Below, in pieces: positions 17,460 to 25,802 of a stretch of 64,000 nucleotides of DNA; positions within the stretch are counted from its first letter, which is position 1; every line of letters begins with the position of its first letter. The notes beneath the pieces are model-generated. The model made no database searches. It had not been told where the DNA came from and saw only the letters and a list, made by a program, of their open reading frames with translations. The translations under genes and the position numbers were made by a program. This DNA is from DATGJX01 sp035279385 (GTDB lineage Bacteria > Vulcanimicrobiota > Vulcanimicrobiia > Vulcanimicrobiales > Vulcanimicrobiaceae). Location of the stretch: assembly GCA_035279385.1 (NCBI GenBank), contig DATEHZ010000128.1, positions 14,575 to 78,574 on the forward strand. Direction: 5' to 3'.

Positions 17460-18373
17460 CTACCATAAACGTCCTGCAGCGTCTTACGCAGCGGTATGCG
17501 CGGCGACCATCCGGTCGCGCTCCGAACTTTCTCGCTGCTTCCGTACAAAATGGGCACGTCGGCCGGGCGCATCCGCGCCGGATCCTCGCGCACCTCCACG
17601 GGAACGCCGGCGATGCGAATCAGTTCGCCCAACACCTCCCGCATGCTGACCGCGCTGCCGCTGCAGACGTTGTAGATCTCACCGCTGCGCCCGCTGCGCG
17701 CAAGCGCTGCATACGCATCCACGACGTCGCGCACGTCGAGAAAATCGCGCCGCGGCTCGAGATTCCCCACCAAGAGCACCGGCTGCGCTCCGTTCGCGAT
17801 CTGCGCGAGCTGCGCGGCAAACGCCGGAACCGCAAACCGCTCGTTCTGGCCCACACCGATATGGTTGAACGCGCGCGTTATCACCGCATCCACGCCGTAG
17901 GCACGCGCCTCTCCGAGCACGATTGCCTCGGCCGCGGCTTTGCTCGCCGCGTACGGATTCGACGGATTCGGCGCAAGCGTCTCCGCGAGCGGCATACGCT
18001 CGGGCGGCTGCACGCCGTAGACTTCCGCCGAACTCACGAATACCAAACGCACGTCGCGCTTGCTGCGATCGCGCCACGCGCGCAACGCCGCAAGCAGGTT
18101 CGCCGTGCCGATGACGTTGGTTTCGTACGTTTCCGCGGGCGCTTCGATCGCGCGCGGCACGAATGCTTGCGCGGCCAAATGAAACACCGCATCGGGCTGC
18201 GCCAAATCGAACGCCGCGTGCAGCGTTTCGATGTCGAGCAGATCGATCGGGAAGTGCGTCTCCCCGTCGTGCGGACCGCCCGCCGAAAAGACCTCGACTT
18301 CGTCGGCTGCCAAACGCGCGGTCAAATAGCGCCCGACGAATCCGCTTGCGCCGGTCACCAGCGCGCGCATCAT
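17420..18373 (-). CDS. rmd: GDP-4-dehydro-6-deoxy-D-mannose reductase
   Basis: A 317-residue NAD(P)-dependent extended-SDR enzyme that reduces the GMD product to GDP-D-rhamnose. It has a Rossmann motif T-G-A-S-G-F-V-G, catalytic S-S-A-E-V-Y and Y-A-A-S-K, and the RMD-type C-terminal segment D-P-A-R-M-R-P-A-D-V-P-I-L-Y-G. The final residues L-S-R-P-S-T-S-S-G and the TGA stop are encoded by the dispersed repeat at 17420-17459, so the native end of the gene has been replaced or extended by the repeat. The gene lies directly downstream of gmd, supplying the second step of the same pathway. Confidence 0.9.
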   Translation of the reverse strand: MMRALVTGASGFVGRYLTARLAADEVEVFSAGGPHDGETHFPIDLLDIETLHAAFDLAQPDAVFHLAAQAFVPRAIEAPAETYETNVIGTANLLAALRAWRDRSKRDVRLVFVSSAEVYGVQPPERMPLAETLAPNPSNPYAASKAAAEAIVLGEARAYGVDAVITRAFNHIGVGQNERFAVPAFAAQLAQIANGAQPVLLVGNLEPRRDFLDVRDVVDAYAALARSGRSGEIYNVCSGSAVSMREVLGELIRIAGVPVEVREDPARMRPADVPILYGSSEKVRSATGWSPRIPLRKTLQDVYGSFDKLSRPSTSSG

Positions 18374-18386
18374 AAGGATCCAACTC

Positions 18387-20381
18387 CTACACGGTCGTGA
18401 GCGGGCGCAGGCGCTCGATGTCGGCCTTCACCATGATCTCGACGAGCTCTTCGAACGAGATCTCGGGTGTCCAACCGAGCACGCGTTTCGCCTTCGACGG
18501 ATCGCCGATCAACAGATCGACCTCTGCCGGCCGCATGAAGCGCGGATCGGTGCGAACGTAATTCTCGTACGATCCGAGGCCCGCGCATTCGAACGCGATG
18601 CGGCAGAACTCGCGCACGCTGTGCGTGCGGCCGTTCGCGATAACGTAATCGTCCGCGTGGTCCTGCTGCAGCATGAGCCACATCGCGCGCACGTAATCTC
18701 CCGCGAAACCCCAATCGCGCTGAGCGTCGAGATTACCGAGCAGCAATTCTTTCTGCAATCCGAGTTTGATGCGCGCAACGCCATCGCTAATTTTGCGCGT
18801 CACGAATTCCTTCCCTCGGCGGGGCGAATTGTGAATGATGATTTCCCCGACTCCGGCGTGAAAGCGCTCGGACTCCGTGGTCAGATCGTAAAGCCAGCCA
18901 TCGAAATGCGGTTCTTCGACGACGCGCTTGACTTCGCTGAGGTCCTTGCGAAGATGTGCGCCCTTATTGCCGGCTTTAGGTGAGCGCAGGTTAAGTGAAT
19001 AAAACGGCCCCGGCCGCTCCGCCGGGCCGACATCCACGTTCAGCACGAGTTCTTGCTTCAGGGCTTTCTTCGCGAGCCACCACAGGCCCATCGCAAGCAC
19101 AGCCGAGTTGGTCTTGAAATTCTTGTAACGGCCGTCGGCGGCGTTGTAGCCCTCCAAGAACGCGCGCCAGACCGCTTCATCGCCGTTCAGCACGCAGCGC
19201 GGGATGCGCTTGTAGCCATCGCGCGTGTAGCACTCTTCCCGCAACCACTGCAGATATTGCGGTGCGCCATTGAGCGCGAGCGCACCAACGACGGTCCCTT
19301 GCGAAAATCCGGACGTCGTCGCGGTATAGCTGCTCGTCCCCATCGTGACGCGCTGCCAAGCACCGGCGAAGAATTCGCGCAGCCGTGCATCACTGTTGAT
19401 GAACTTCGCACGAACGTGTCCGTCGCGTTCATATGCGGAACCATCGCCGACAAATGCGCCCAGCAGCCATGCCTGCTCCAAAGTCATACTTGAAAAAGAC
19501 GGGGCATCGGGAAGATCTGCGCGCTGCATCTTCGTGCCGGGCTCGACGTGTTTCGACGGCACTTCGCCTTGTTCGGTAAACATGACGTGATCGGCCGTCA
19601 GCGTAACGGCACCGCATCGCGCCTCAACGCGCCGCACGCCCTTGTTGTCGACGACCGGGCGATGCTTGTACGCGGTTCCTCCGAGAACGCGCACGAACCG
19701 CTCGCCGTCCCACACCTCGGTGTCGGGCACGTCAAAGCGCTGAACGTTCGCGCCTTTCTGACGCACGCGCAGAACGTCACTGATCGGCACGATGTCCACG
19801 ATGTTGCCGCGCTTGATAATGACCGGGGTAGTTGCCGGAACGCTCTCATGGTTGAACAGTATTCCGCTCACTGCGAACATGTCGTAGGATTCGCGATAGT
19901 TTACCGTGATCCAGTGGCCGTAGACTTTGGCAACGCCGTACGGACTGCGTGGATAGAACGGCGTGCTTTCGCTTTGCGGCACTTCTTGCACTTTGCCGAA
20001 CATCTCGGAACTCGATGCTTGATAGAAGCGAATTTTCGGATTCACCGAGCGGATCGCTTCGAGCACGCGCGTCACGCCGAGCGCCGTGAATTCGCCGGTG
20101 AGCACGGGCTGCGACCACGAGGCCGGTACGAACGACTGCGCCGCCAAATTATAGACTTCGTCCGGACGCACTTTGTCGATGATCGTCGTCATCGACGTTT
20201 GATCCAGCAAGTCGCCCGATACGAACTCGATGTCGTCGAAAATATGCTGGATCCGCTCGTGCACGTCGGTGCTGGTGCGGCGCGTCATGCCGACGACGCG
20301 ATAGCCCTTTTCAAGCAGCAATTCGGCCAGGTACGATCCGTCCTGGCCGGTGATTCCGGTGATGAGCGCTGTTTTTTTCAC
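18387..20381 (-). CDS. gmd: GDP-mannose 4,6-dehydratase interrupted in frame by an intein
   Basis: The 664-residue precursor contains a 325-residue GMD (residues 1-179 joined to 519-664) that converts GDP-D-mannose to GDP-4-dehydro-6-deoxymannose. The N-extein has the NADP motif T-G-I-T-G-Q-D-G-S-Y, catalytic S-S-S-E-M-F-G, and Tyr148/Lys152 in P-Y-G-V-A-K. The C-extein resumes S-P-R-R-G-K-E-F-V-T-R-K-I. Removing the insert restores the invariant F-N-H-E-S-P-R-R-G and the normal family length. The dehydratase should be inactive until the intein splices, because the insert splits a conserved substrate-site loop. It lies 10 nt downstream of the PilZ gene and 13 nt upstream of rmd. Confidence 0.97.
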   Translation of the reverse strand: MKKTALITGITGQDGSYLAELLLEKGYRVVGMTRRTSTDVHERIQHIFDDIEFVSGDLLDQTSMTTIIDKVRPDEVYNLAAQSFVPASWSQPVLTGEFTALGVTRVLEAIRSVNPKIRFYQASSSEMFGKVQEVPQSESTPFYPRSPYGVAKVYGHWITVNYRESYDMFAVSGILFNHESVPATTPVIIKRGNIVDIVPISDVLRVRQKGANVQRFDVPDTEVWDGERFVRVLGGTAYKHRPVVDNKGVRRVEARCGAVTLTADHVMFTEQGEVPSKHVEPGTKMQRADLPDAPSFSSMTLEQAWLLGAFVGDGSAYERDGHVRAKFINSDARLREFFAGAWQRVTMGTSSYTATTSGFSQGTVVGALALNGAPQYLQWLREECYTRDGYKRIPRCVLNGDEAVWRAFLEGYNAADGRYKNFKTNSAVLAMGLWWLAKKALKQELVLNVDVGPAERPGPFYSLNLRSPKAGNKGAHLRKDLSEVKRVVEEPHFDGWLYDLTTESERFHAGVGEIIIHNSPRRGKEFVTRKISDGVARIKLGLQKELLLGNLDAQRDWGFAGDYVRAMWLMLQQDHADDYVIANGRTHSVREFCRIAFECAGLGSYENYVRTDPRFMRPAEVDLLIGDPSKAKRVLGWTPEISFEELVEIMVKADIERLRPLTTV
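18828..19844 (-). mobile_element. Intein with LAGLIDADG homing endonuclease inside gmd
   Basis: A 339-residue element, precursor residues 180-518. It begins at Ser180 (S-V-P-A-T-T-P-V-I-I-K), uses Ser rather than Cys as first nucleophile, and ends I-I-I-H-N before Ser519. Block B is L-T-A-D-H (Thr262, His265). Two LAGLIDADG motifs are seen: L-L-G-A-F-V-G-D-G (about 306-314, Asp313) and F-L-E-G-Y-N-A-A-D-G (about 408-417, Asp416). Block F is W-L-Y-D-L-T-T and block G is the penultimate His517 with Asn518. All splicing residues and both endonuclease acidic residues are present, so both activities are plausible. The frame is uninterrupted, showing ongoing selection for splicing. Confidence 0.95.
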
Positions 20382-20391
20382 GTTGTCCTAA

Positions 20392-21066
20392 CTAGTTCAA
20401 GATCATGATGTTGCTGCCGGCGTCGTCGAAGATGAAGCGCGTTTCGAACATCTCGTCGCCTTCCAGTCCGACGACTTTGGATTGAATCGTCAGCCGGTGC
20501 ATCAGTTTGCCTTCATGGCGGATGATGCCGGAGTAGAAATATTGCACGAGCGGCGTCTGGCTATCCTTGAGCGGCGCGAGACGCCGGCGCTCGACGAGCA
20601 TGTGCAGCAGACGGTGCTGCAGGCGCGTGGGCAGCAGGCGGTTCGCATCGTCCGGCGACATCCGCACGGTGGTAAGGTCTTCCTGCGCCTTGTTCGATTC
20701 TTCGATCTGCTTGTCGGTCGTGTAGCGAATGATCGCGTCCCAATCGTCCGCGGAGATGCCCGTGAAGCGCATGCCGTAGCGCCAAACCGACTTGCCCTGA
20801 TGCGTGACGGTGTCTTGCCAGACCGATTTCGCGCGCACGCGAACCACGCGCGATTCTATGGTCGCGCGAATTTCGAATTCATCTTTGCCGACGGGCTCTT
20901 GCGTGAGCACGCACAGACCGCCGCCGCTGATGTCGAGTCCGATAGCCGGCTTTTGGGTCGTTCCGGCATCGACCGAGAACGTCGCTCTGTACGGTTTCCG
21001 CTTGCGCGGGTACTTGCGCCGGTTCGGTTCTTTTCCGGTAAACCACGCCAGCAACTCTGGCAGCAT
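20392..21066 (-). CDS. PilZ-domain c-di-GMP-binding protein
   Basis: A 224-residue cytosolic protein with an N-terminal PilZ domain (about 18-115). The c-di-GMP-binding motifs are R-R-K-Y-P-R-K-R (RxxxR-like) and D-I-S-G-G-G-L (D/NxSxxG). The C-terminal half (about 125-224) has no match I recognise; it ends F-I-F-D-D-A-G-S-N-I-M-I-L-N. The ATG at 21066 was chosen because PilZ starts immediately after it; upstream codons overlap the preceding gene. It sits between uxs and gmd in a nucleotide-sugar operon, which suggests c-di-GMP control of polysaccharide output. That role is inference. Confidence 0.88.
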   Translation of the reverse strand: MLPELLAWFTGKEPNRRKYPRKRKPYRATFSVDAGTTQKPAIGLDISGGGLCVLTQEPVGKDEFEIRATIESRVVRVRAKSVWQDTVTHQGKSVWRYGMRFTGISADDWDAIIRYTTDKQIEESNKAQEDLTTVRMSPDDANRLLPTRLQHRLLHMLVERRRLAPLKDSQTPLVQYFYSGIIRHEGKLMHRLTIQSKVVGLEGDEMFETRFIFDDAGSNIMILN

Positions 21067-21083
21067 GACGCCGGATTCTTCGC

Positions 21084-22070
21084 TTACGCGGAGGGCGCTT
21101 CCGCCTGAGGAAGCGTGCCCCGCAGCGCTTCGATCGTGCGCCGCAATCCCTCGCGAACCGGAACCTTCGGCTCCCATCCGAGCAGCAGCCGCGCGACGGC
21201 GATATCGGGGCAGCGGCGCGTGGGATCGTCGGGCGGGATCGGCCGGTTTTCGGTGCGCAGCGGTACGTCCGCGATCTCGCTCACGATGCGCGCGAACTCG
21301 GCAACGGGGTACTCCTCGGGGTTCCCGAGGTTGACGATGCGCCCGCGTGCCGCGTCGCTCGCGGCGCACGCCATGATGCCGGCGACCAAGTCGTCCACGT
21401 AACAGAACGAGCGCGTCTGCGAGCCGTTGCCGTAGATGGTGAGCGGCTCCCCGCGCAGCGCCTGCAGAATGAAGTTGGGCACGACGCGGCCGTCGTCCGA
21501 GCGCATGCGCGGCCCGTACGTATTGAAGATGCGGATGATGCGCGCGTTCACGTCGTGCGCGCGCACGTACGCACTCACGAGCGCTTCGCCGAAGCGCTTG
21601 GACTCATCGTAGCAGGAGCGCGGGCCGACCGGATTCACGTTGCCCCAGTACGTCTCGCGCTGCGGATGTTCGAGCGGATCGCCGTAGGCTTCCGAGGTCG
21701 ACGCGTAGAGCAAACGCGCACCCCACTCGAGCGCGGCTTGGGCGCAGAACTCTGTCCCTTTGCTGTTCACCGCCAGCGTTTGCAGCGGCAGCTTCGCGTA
21801 ATCGACCGGACTTGCGGGCGATGCGAAATGCAGAACCAGATCGATCGGCCCGTACTTCGCGTGAATATCGTCGATGAGTTCGCGATGACCCACGGTGATA
21901 TCGCGTTCGAGCAATTCGAAGTGCTCGGAACGCAGCGCATCCGCAAGATTATCCCGGCTGCCCGTGATGAGGTTGTCGATGCCGATGACGCGCCGGCCTT
22001 CTTGCAAATACGCGTCGGTCAGATGCGAGCCGATAAAGCCGGCAGCGCCGGTGATCAGTACGGTTTTCAT
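21084..22070 (-). CDS. UDP-glucuronate decarboxylase (UDP-xylose synthase)-type epimerase
   Basis: A 328-residue extended-SDR enzyme. It has T-G-A-A-G-F-I-G-S-H, catalytic T-S-E-A-Y-G-D-P and Y-D-E-S-K. The UXS-like segments are H-F-A-S-P-A-S-P-V-D-Y, Y-W-G-N-V-N-P-V-G-P-R and F-N-T-Y-G-P-R-M. These fit the reaction UDP-glucuronate to UDP-xylose + CO2. The ugd at 44209 would make the substrate. Its ATG overlaps the kamE stop (ATGA), so it is coupled to a metabolic gene pair with no obvious pathway link. A related dTDP/UDP-sugar dehydratase activity cannot be fully excluded. Confidence 0.85.
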   Translation of the reverse strand: MKTVLITGAAGFIGSHLTDAYLQEGRRVIGIDNLITGSRDNLADALRSEHFELLERDITVGHRELIDDIHAKYGPIDLVLHFASPASPVDYAKLPLQTLAVNSKGTEFCAQAALEWGARLLYASTSEAYGDPLEHPQRETYWGNVNPVGPRSCYDESKRFGEALVSAYVRAHDVNARIIRIFNTYGPRMRSDDGRVVPNFILQALRGEPLTIYGNGSQTRSFCYVDDLVAGIMACAASDAARGRIVNLGNPEEYPVAEFARIVSEIADVPLRTENRPIPPDDPTRRCPDIAVARLLLGWEPKVPVREGLRRTIEALRGTLPQAEAPSA

Positions 22071-22801
22071 TTCGTGTGAGCCGCCATCTTCGTCGCAATG
22101 AACGATGCAACTTCGCTCGGAACGGTGCCGCGCCCGAATCCCGCATCGTACCCCAGTTCGGTCGCCATCAAATTCGTTACGCGCGGACCGCCGCAGCAGA
22201 GCACGATCCGCTCGCGCAGCCCTTCGGCCTCAAGCAGTTCTACGAGTGCCGTAAAGTTTTTCACATCACTTCCCTTTTGCGTCACGACTTGTGAGGCGAG
22301 CAGCGCATCGATCTGCTTCTCCTTTGCGAATCGAACCAGTTCTTCAACCGAAACCTGACTGCCCAGATTGAACGTCTCGAACATCTTGTAGCGCTCGAGG
22401 CCGTAGTCGCCTTTGTATCCCTTCATATTCAGGATGGCGTCGATACCAACGGTATGCGCGTCCGTGCCGATGCAGGCGCCGGCAACGCGCAGTTTGCGGC
22501 CGATGCGCTCGGAGACGAACGCGTCGATCTCTTCCATCGACATCGCGTGCGTTTTTGCCGAGGGCGCGGTGATGGTCGAGAAGTCGACCGCGTGCGGCGT
22601 GCTCGCGTAGACGACGAAGAGCGAAAACCCCGCCGCGATGGGGCGGCCTTCGACGACCTGCACGTCGGTAAAGCCCATCCTCACGACCAGTTGGCGCGCC
22701 GCTTCGTCCGCCGCTTCGCTCCACTGCACCGGAAGCGTGAACGAGAGCTGCACTTTGCCGTCGTTCATCGTGTCGCCGTAGGGTTTGATGAGATGCGTCA
22801 T
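22067..22801 (-). CDS. kamE: Lysine 5,6-aminomutase (or D-ornithine 4,5-aminomutase) cobalamin-binding beta subunit
   Basis: A 244-residue subunit that holds adenosylcobalamin in a Rossmann domain and provides the lysine that binds PLP. The base-off B12 motif D-A-H-T-V-G is at residues 114-119. The following segment N-M-K-G-Y-K-G-D-Y-G-L-E-R-Y contains the candidate PLP lysines (Lys127 or Lys130). C-C-G-G-P-R-V and G-F-G-R-G-T complete the cofactor domain. Start and stop both sit in ATGA junctions, with kamD upstream and uxs downstream, so translation is coupled. Family role: radical 1,2-amino migration on lysine or ornithine. Confidence 0.92.
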   Translation of the reverse strand: MTHLIKPYGDTMNDGKVQLSFTLPVQWSEAADEAARQLVVRMGFTDVQVVEGRPIAAGFSLFVVYASTPHAVDFSTITAPSAKTHAMSMEEIDAFVSERIGRKLRVAGACIGTDAHTVGIDAILNMKGYKGDYGLERYKMFETFNLGSQVSVEELVRFAKEKQIDALLASQVVTQKGSDVKNFTALVELLEAEGLRERIVLCCGGPRVTNLMATELGYDAGFGRGTVPSEVASFIATKMAAHTK

Positions 22802-24351
22802 GCCGGCACCCGCGTCGCCGTCAGCGCTTCTTCGAAGGGATTCCAGTACTCCGCGGAGCGTTCGAAGACACCGTCGAAGCCGCGGCCGCCGTCCGGCGGA
22901 CGGGAAACGTCGGCAAAAACGCCCGCTTCGATCGCGTGCATCAGGCCCTGATCGGCGACGCGCCGCAGCAGCTTCTCGCAATCGGCAAGTACGCTCTGCG
23001 CGCGCTTCTCGATGATGCCGTCCGGCTTGAACGTGATCTCGTCGCCGAAGTGGCGCGCGGTGTTCATCACGTAGCGCGCGTTTTCGATCGAGAGCGCCCG
23101 GTCGCCCAGAAACGGCGTGTGAATCGCTTCGGTCAGCATGCCGCACAGATGAATCGTCTGCCGCGTCATCACCGACGTGAGGTTGAACATCGCGTCGATG
23201 AGATGGCCTTTGAAAATATCGCCGGTCATGTGCTTGGTCGGCGGCATGTATTTAAGCGGCGCGTTCGGGAAGATTTGCCGCGTAAGCTGCGCCTGCGCGA
23301 CCTGATACAAGAAGCCGTCTTCCAGATCGGGGCTGATCTCGTACGCATCGCCGAGGCCCAGCTGCTCGTCCGGCATGCCCGCGCGGTGCGCGAACTCTTC
23401 GTTGATGAACTGCGAGGCCAGCACCGCGGGCGCTTGCTCCACCGCATCGGCGGTCGTCAAGTAGTTGTCTTCGCCGGTGTTGATGATGATGCCCGAGTAC
23501 GCGTTGAGCATACGGCTGAAGTGCTGGTCGATGAACGTGCGCTTCATGTTGATGTCGCGGAACAGGATGCCGTACATCGAGTCATTGAGCAGCATGTCGA
23601 GCCGCTCGATGGCCGCCATCGTCGCGATTTCGGGCATGCACAAACCGCTCGCGTAGTTCGTGAGCATGACGTAGCGTCCGAGCCGCTCGGAGACTTCGTC
23701 GAGCGCCTCGCGCACGATTTTGAAATTCTCTTGCGTGGCGTACGTGCCGCCGAAGCCCTCGGTCGTCGGTCCGTACGGAACAAAGTCGAGCAGCGATTGA
23801 CCGGTCGAGCGGATCACCGCGATGATTTGCGCGCCCGCCTCCGCGGCGGCGACCGCCGCCGTGCGATCTTCGTAAATGTTGCCGCTCGCGACGATGACGT
23901 AGAGCAGCGGCGCCGGCAGCTGCGGCAAACGCGCGAGGCGTTCGCGGCGCTCGTCGCGGCGCGCCGCGATGTTCGCAAGCGAGGCGCGCGCGAACTTGCG
24001 GACGATTTCGCGCGCGGCTTCGTCGGGAACGCCGGAGAAATCGGAAAGCGCGAGTTTGCCGGCCGCGATCTGCTCGCCAAGCTCGCGCGGCGTGAGGCCG
24101 CTCTGCGCCAGCGCCCGCCCGAAAGCCAGGGCGGCACCGCGTGCGCGCTCGTTCTCGTCGAGCGCGTCGACGATCATGTTCGGAACCGGCACGTCCTCGG
24201 GCCCCACGCCGTCCACGCCAAGCAGGCGCAAGACCGAACGCTCCACCGAAACGGTCGAGTGGGATCCGATGAATTCGCTGACGGGGTCCACGATGGCGGC
24301 CGCCAACTCGCGGGCCGCGCCGACGAGCCGGGGGTCGATGTGCAGTTCCAT
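22798..24351 (-). CDS. kamD: Lysine 5,6-aminomutase (or D-ornithine 4,5-aminomutase) alpha subunit
   Basis: A 517-residue TIM-barrel catalytic subunit that binds PLP and substrate. The length matches KamD of lysine fermenters. Segments such as V-I-R-S-T-G-Q-S-L-L-D-F-V-P-Y-G, N-T-G-E-D-N-Y-L-T-T-A-D-A-V and Y-M-P-P-T-K-H-M-T-G-D-I-F are family-typical. The nearby thiolase, hbd and acyl-CoA dehydrogenase would fit downstream steps of lysine catabolism. The diagnostic genes kdd, kce and kal are not in the window, so substrate (lysine or ornithine) stays open. First gene of the long minus-strand series, divergent from the beta-propeller gene across 54 nt. Confidence 0.92.
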   Translation of the reverse strand: MELHIDPRLVGAARELAAAIVDPVSEFIGSHSTVSVERSVLRLLGVDGVGPEDVPVPNMIVDALDENERARGAALAFGRALAQSGLTPRELGEQIAAGKLALSDFSGVPDEAAREIVRKFARASLANIAARRDERRERLARLPQLPAPLLYVIVASGNIYEDRTAAVAAAEAGAQIIAVIRSTGQSLLDFVPYGPTTEGFGGTYATQENFKIVREALDEVSERLGRYVMLTNYASGLCMPEIATMAAIERLDMLLNDSMYGILFRDINMKRTFIDQHFSRMLNAYSGIIINTGEDNYLTTADAVEQAPAVLASQFINEEFAHRAGMPDEQLGLGDAYEISPDLEDGFLYQVAQAQLTRQIFPNAPLKYMPPTKHMTGDIFKGHLIDAMFNLTSVMTRQTIHLCGMLTEAIHTPFLGDRALSIENARYVMNTARHFGDEITFKPDGIIEKRAQSVLADCEKLLRRVADQGLMHAIEAGVFADVSRPPDGGRGFDGVFERSAEYWNPFEEALTATRVPA

Positions 24352-24405
24352 AACCTTCTCATCTTAGGGGCATGCACGGCATTCTCCTCAAGCGAATAGG
24401 TCGCC

Positions 24406-25692
24406 ATGAAACGCCGGGCCTCCGGTCTTCCTCTAATCCTGGCCGCGGCAGGGCTCGCGGTGTCCGCCACGCTCCTGCTGCGAATCCCGCACGCCGCGCC
24501 CTCCGCGCTGCAGCCGCCGGCGGGCGAAGAGGAACCGTGGCCGATGTACCAGCGCTACCCGACGCACAACGCCGTCTTCGATCAGGCCGGGCTGAACGTG
24601 CGCTGGACGGCCTCGACCGACGGCAAAATCAACGGCGGGCTTGCGATCAGCAACGGCACCATCTACGCGGCGAGCTTCGATAAGAAACTGTACGCGATAA
24701 ACGAGCGCACGGGAGCGATCCGCTGGACCGCCTCCGCGGACAACATTTTGATGTCGACGCCCGTCGTGCAAGACGGCGTCGTAATCGTCGGCAGCGGCAA
24801 AGACGGTTTTTTGAAACCGGACGATTATATGTCGCAGGTCTGGGGACGCCCCGAAGGCGACGACGTGTACGCCTTCTCGACCAAAGACGGTCACCTCGCA
24901 TGGAAATTGCACACCGTCGGACAGAACATGCCCTCACCGGCGATCTCGCAAGGCGCGGCGATTTTCGCGAATGGCGATCTGCACGTGTACGCGCTCGAAC
25001 TCGCGTCGGGAAAACAGCGCTGGAGCGTCGACACGCCGGGCGTCGCGACGATGGCGTCGATGAATGTTTCGAACGGGGTCGCGTTCGTTCCAACGTGTCA
25101 CAACGCGCCTTACGCATGCGAAACGCGCGCGATCGATATCACCGACGGCCGCACGCTTTGGACGAACCGGTACGGCGGCAGCGACTGTACGCCGACGGTC
25201 GACGACGGCATGGTCTTCGTCAACGCATCGCGCGATGAAGACACGCGCTTTCACACCGGCGGCCAAATTACCGTTGCAGCGATAGACGAACGCACCGGAA
25301 AGACACGCTGGACGTATGATGCGCCGCCCGGCCCGTACACGTATATCGCTTCGGCGGAACGGCAGATTGCCGGCGTCGCGCACGACGGCGTGCTCTACCA
25401 GCCCATCGGCAACGCAAACCGCGTCGTCGCGCTCAAAGAACGCACGGGCAAAGTTTTGTGGACCGTGCACACGTCGGGCAACGTGAAAATGAGTCCGGTG
25501 GTAAAGGGCGAGGTGGTGTACTTCGGGGACACGGCGGGCGTGCTGTATCAGATCGACCGCCGCAATGGCCACGTCATTCACACCACGTCGTATTTGCAGC
25601 CGTTCTCAACCTCGCCGCCGGTCATCGCCGGCGAAACGATGTTCATCGCCAACGGCCAAGCCGTCTTAGCAGTCCCACTCTCCGACGTGTAA
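24406..25692 (+). CDS. PQQ-like beta-propeller repeat protein, exported or membrane anchored
   Basis: A 428-residue protein with an N-terminal hydrophobic segment (about 7-25), then seven or so beta-propeller blades. Each blade carries the pattern Y-A-I-x-x-x-T-G-x-x-x-W, for example L-Y-A-I-N-E-R-T-G-A-I-R-W, V-Y-A-F-S-T-K-D-G-H-L-A-W and V-V-A-L-K-E-R-T-G-K-V-L-W. The propeller resembles PQQ-dependent alcohol dehydrogenases and BamB, but I do not see the dehydrogenase active site or a heme c motif (CxxCH). It may be a scaffold or binding protein. Four Cys residues in the middle could form disulfides. Single gene, followed by a hairpin terminator. Confidence 0.82.
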   Translation: MKRRASGLPLILAAAGLAVSATLLLRIPHAAPSALQPPAGEEEPWPMYQRYPTHNAVFDQAGLNVRWTASTDGKINGGLAISNGTIYAASFDKKLYAINERTGAIRWTASADNILMSTPVVQDGVVIVGSGKDGFLKPDDYMSQVWGRPEGDDVYAFSTKDGHLAWKLHTVGQNMPSPAISQGAAIFANGDLHVYALELASGKQRWSVDTPGVATMASMNVSNGVAFVPTCHNAPYACETRAIDITDGRTLWTNRYGGSDCTPTVDDGMVFVNASRDEDTRFHTGGQITVAAIDERTGKTRWTYDAPPGPYTYIASAERQIAGVAHDGVLYQPIGNANRVVALKERTGKVLWTVHTSGNVKMSPVVKGEVVYFGDTAGVLYQIDRRNGHVIHTTSYLQPFSTSPPVIAGETMFIANGQAVLAVPLSDV

Positions 25693-25700
25693 AACGGCGA

Positions 25701-25725
25701 CGGGGCGCTCAGTTTGAGCGCCCCG
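25701..25725. terminator. Hairpin terminator shared by the beta-propeller gene and the minus-strand RNA element
   Basis: Perfect 10-bp stem CGGGGCGCTC / GAGCGCCCCG, loop AGTTT. A short T run (GTTTTAC) follows on the minus strand and almost none on the plus strand, so it may work better for the minus-strand transcript. Confidence 0.65.
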
Positions 25726-25737
25726 TTCGATGATGTA

Positions 25738-25756
25738 GACAGCCTGATACCCTGTA
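25738..25756 (+). repeat. Inverted copy of the tmRNA-like element's central hairpin, left arm
   Basis: GACAGCCTGATACCCTGTA. It matches 18 of 19 bases of the reverse complement of 25833-25851. The similarity extends outward (TTCGATGATGT versus TTCGATGGTGT on the other strand). Confidence 0.85.
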
Positions 25757-25802
25757 TTACCCCATGCTACATCATTACTCGCCGGAGTCAAGCGCCGGCG
25801 GC

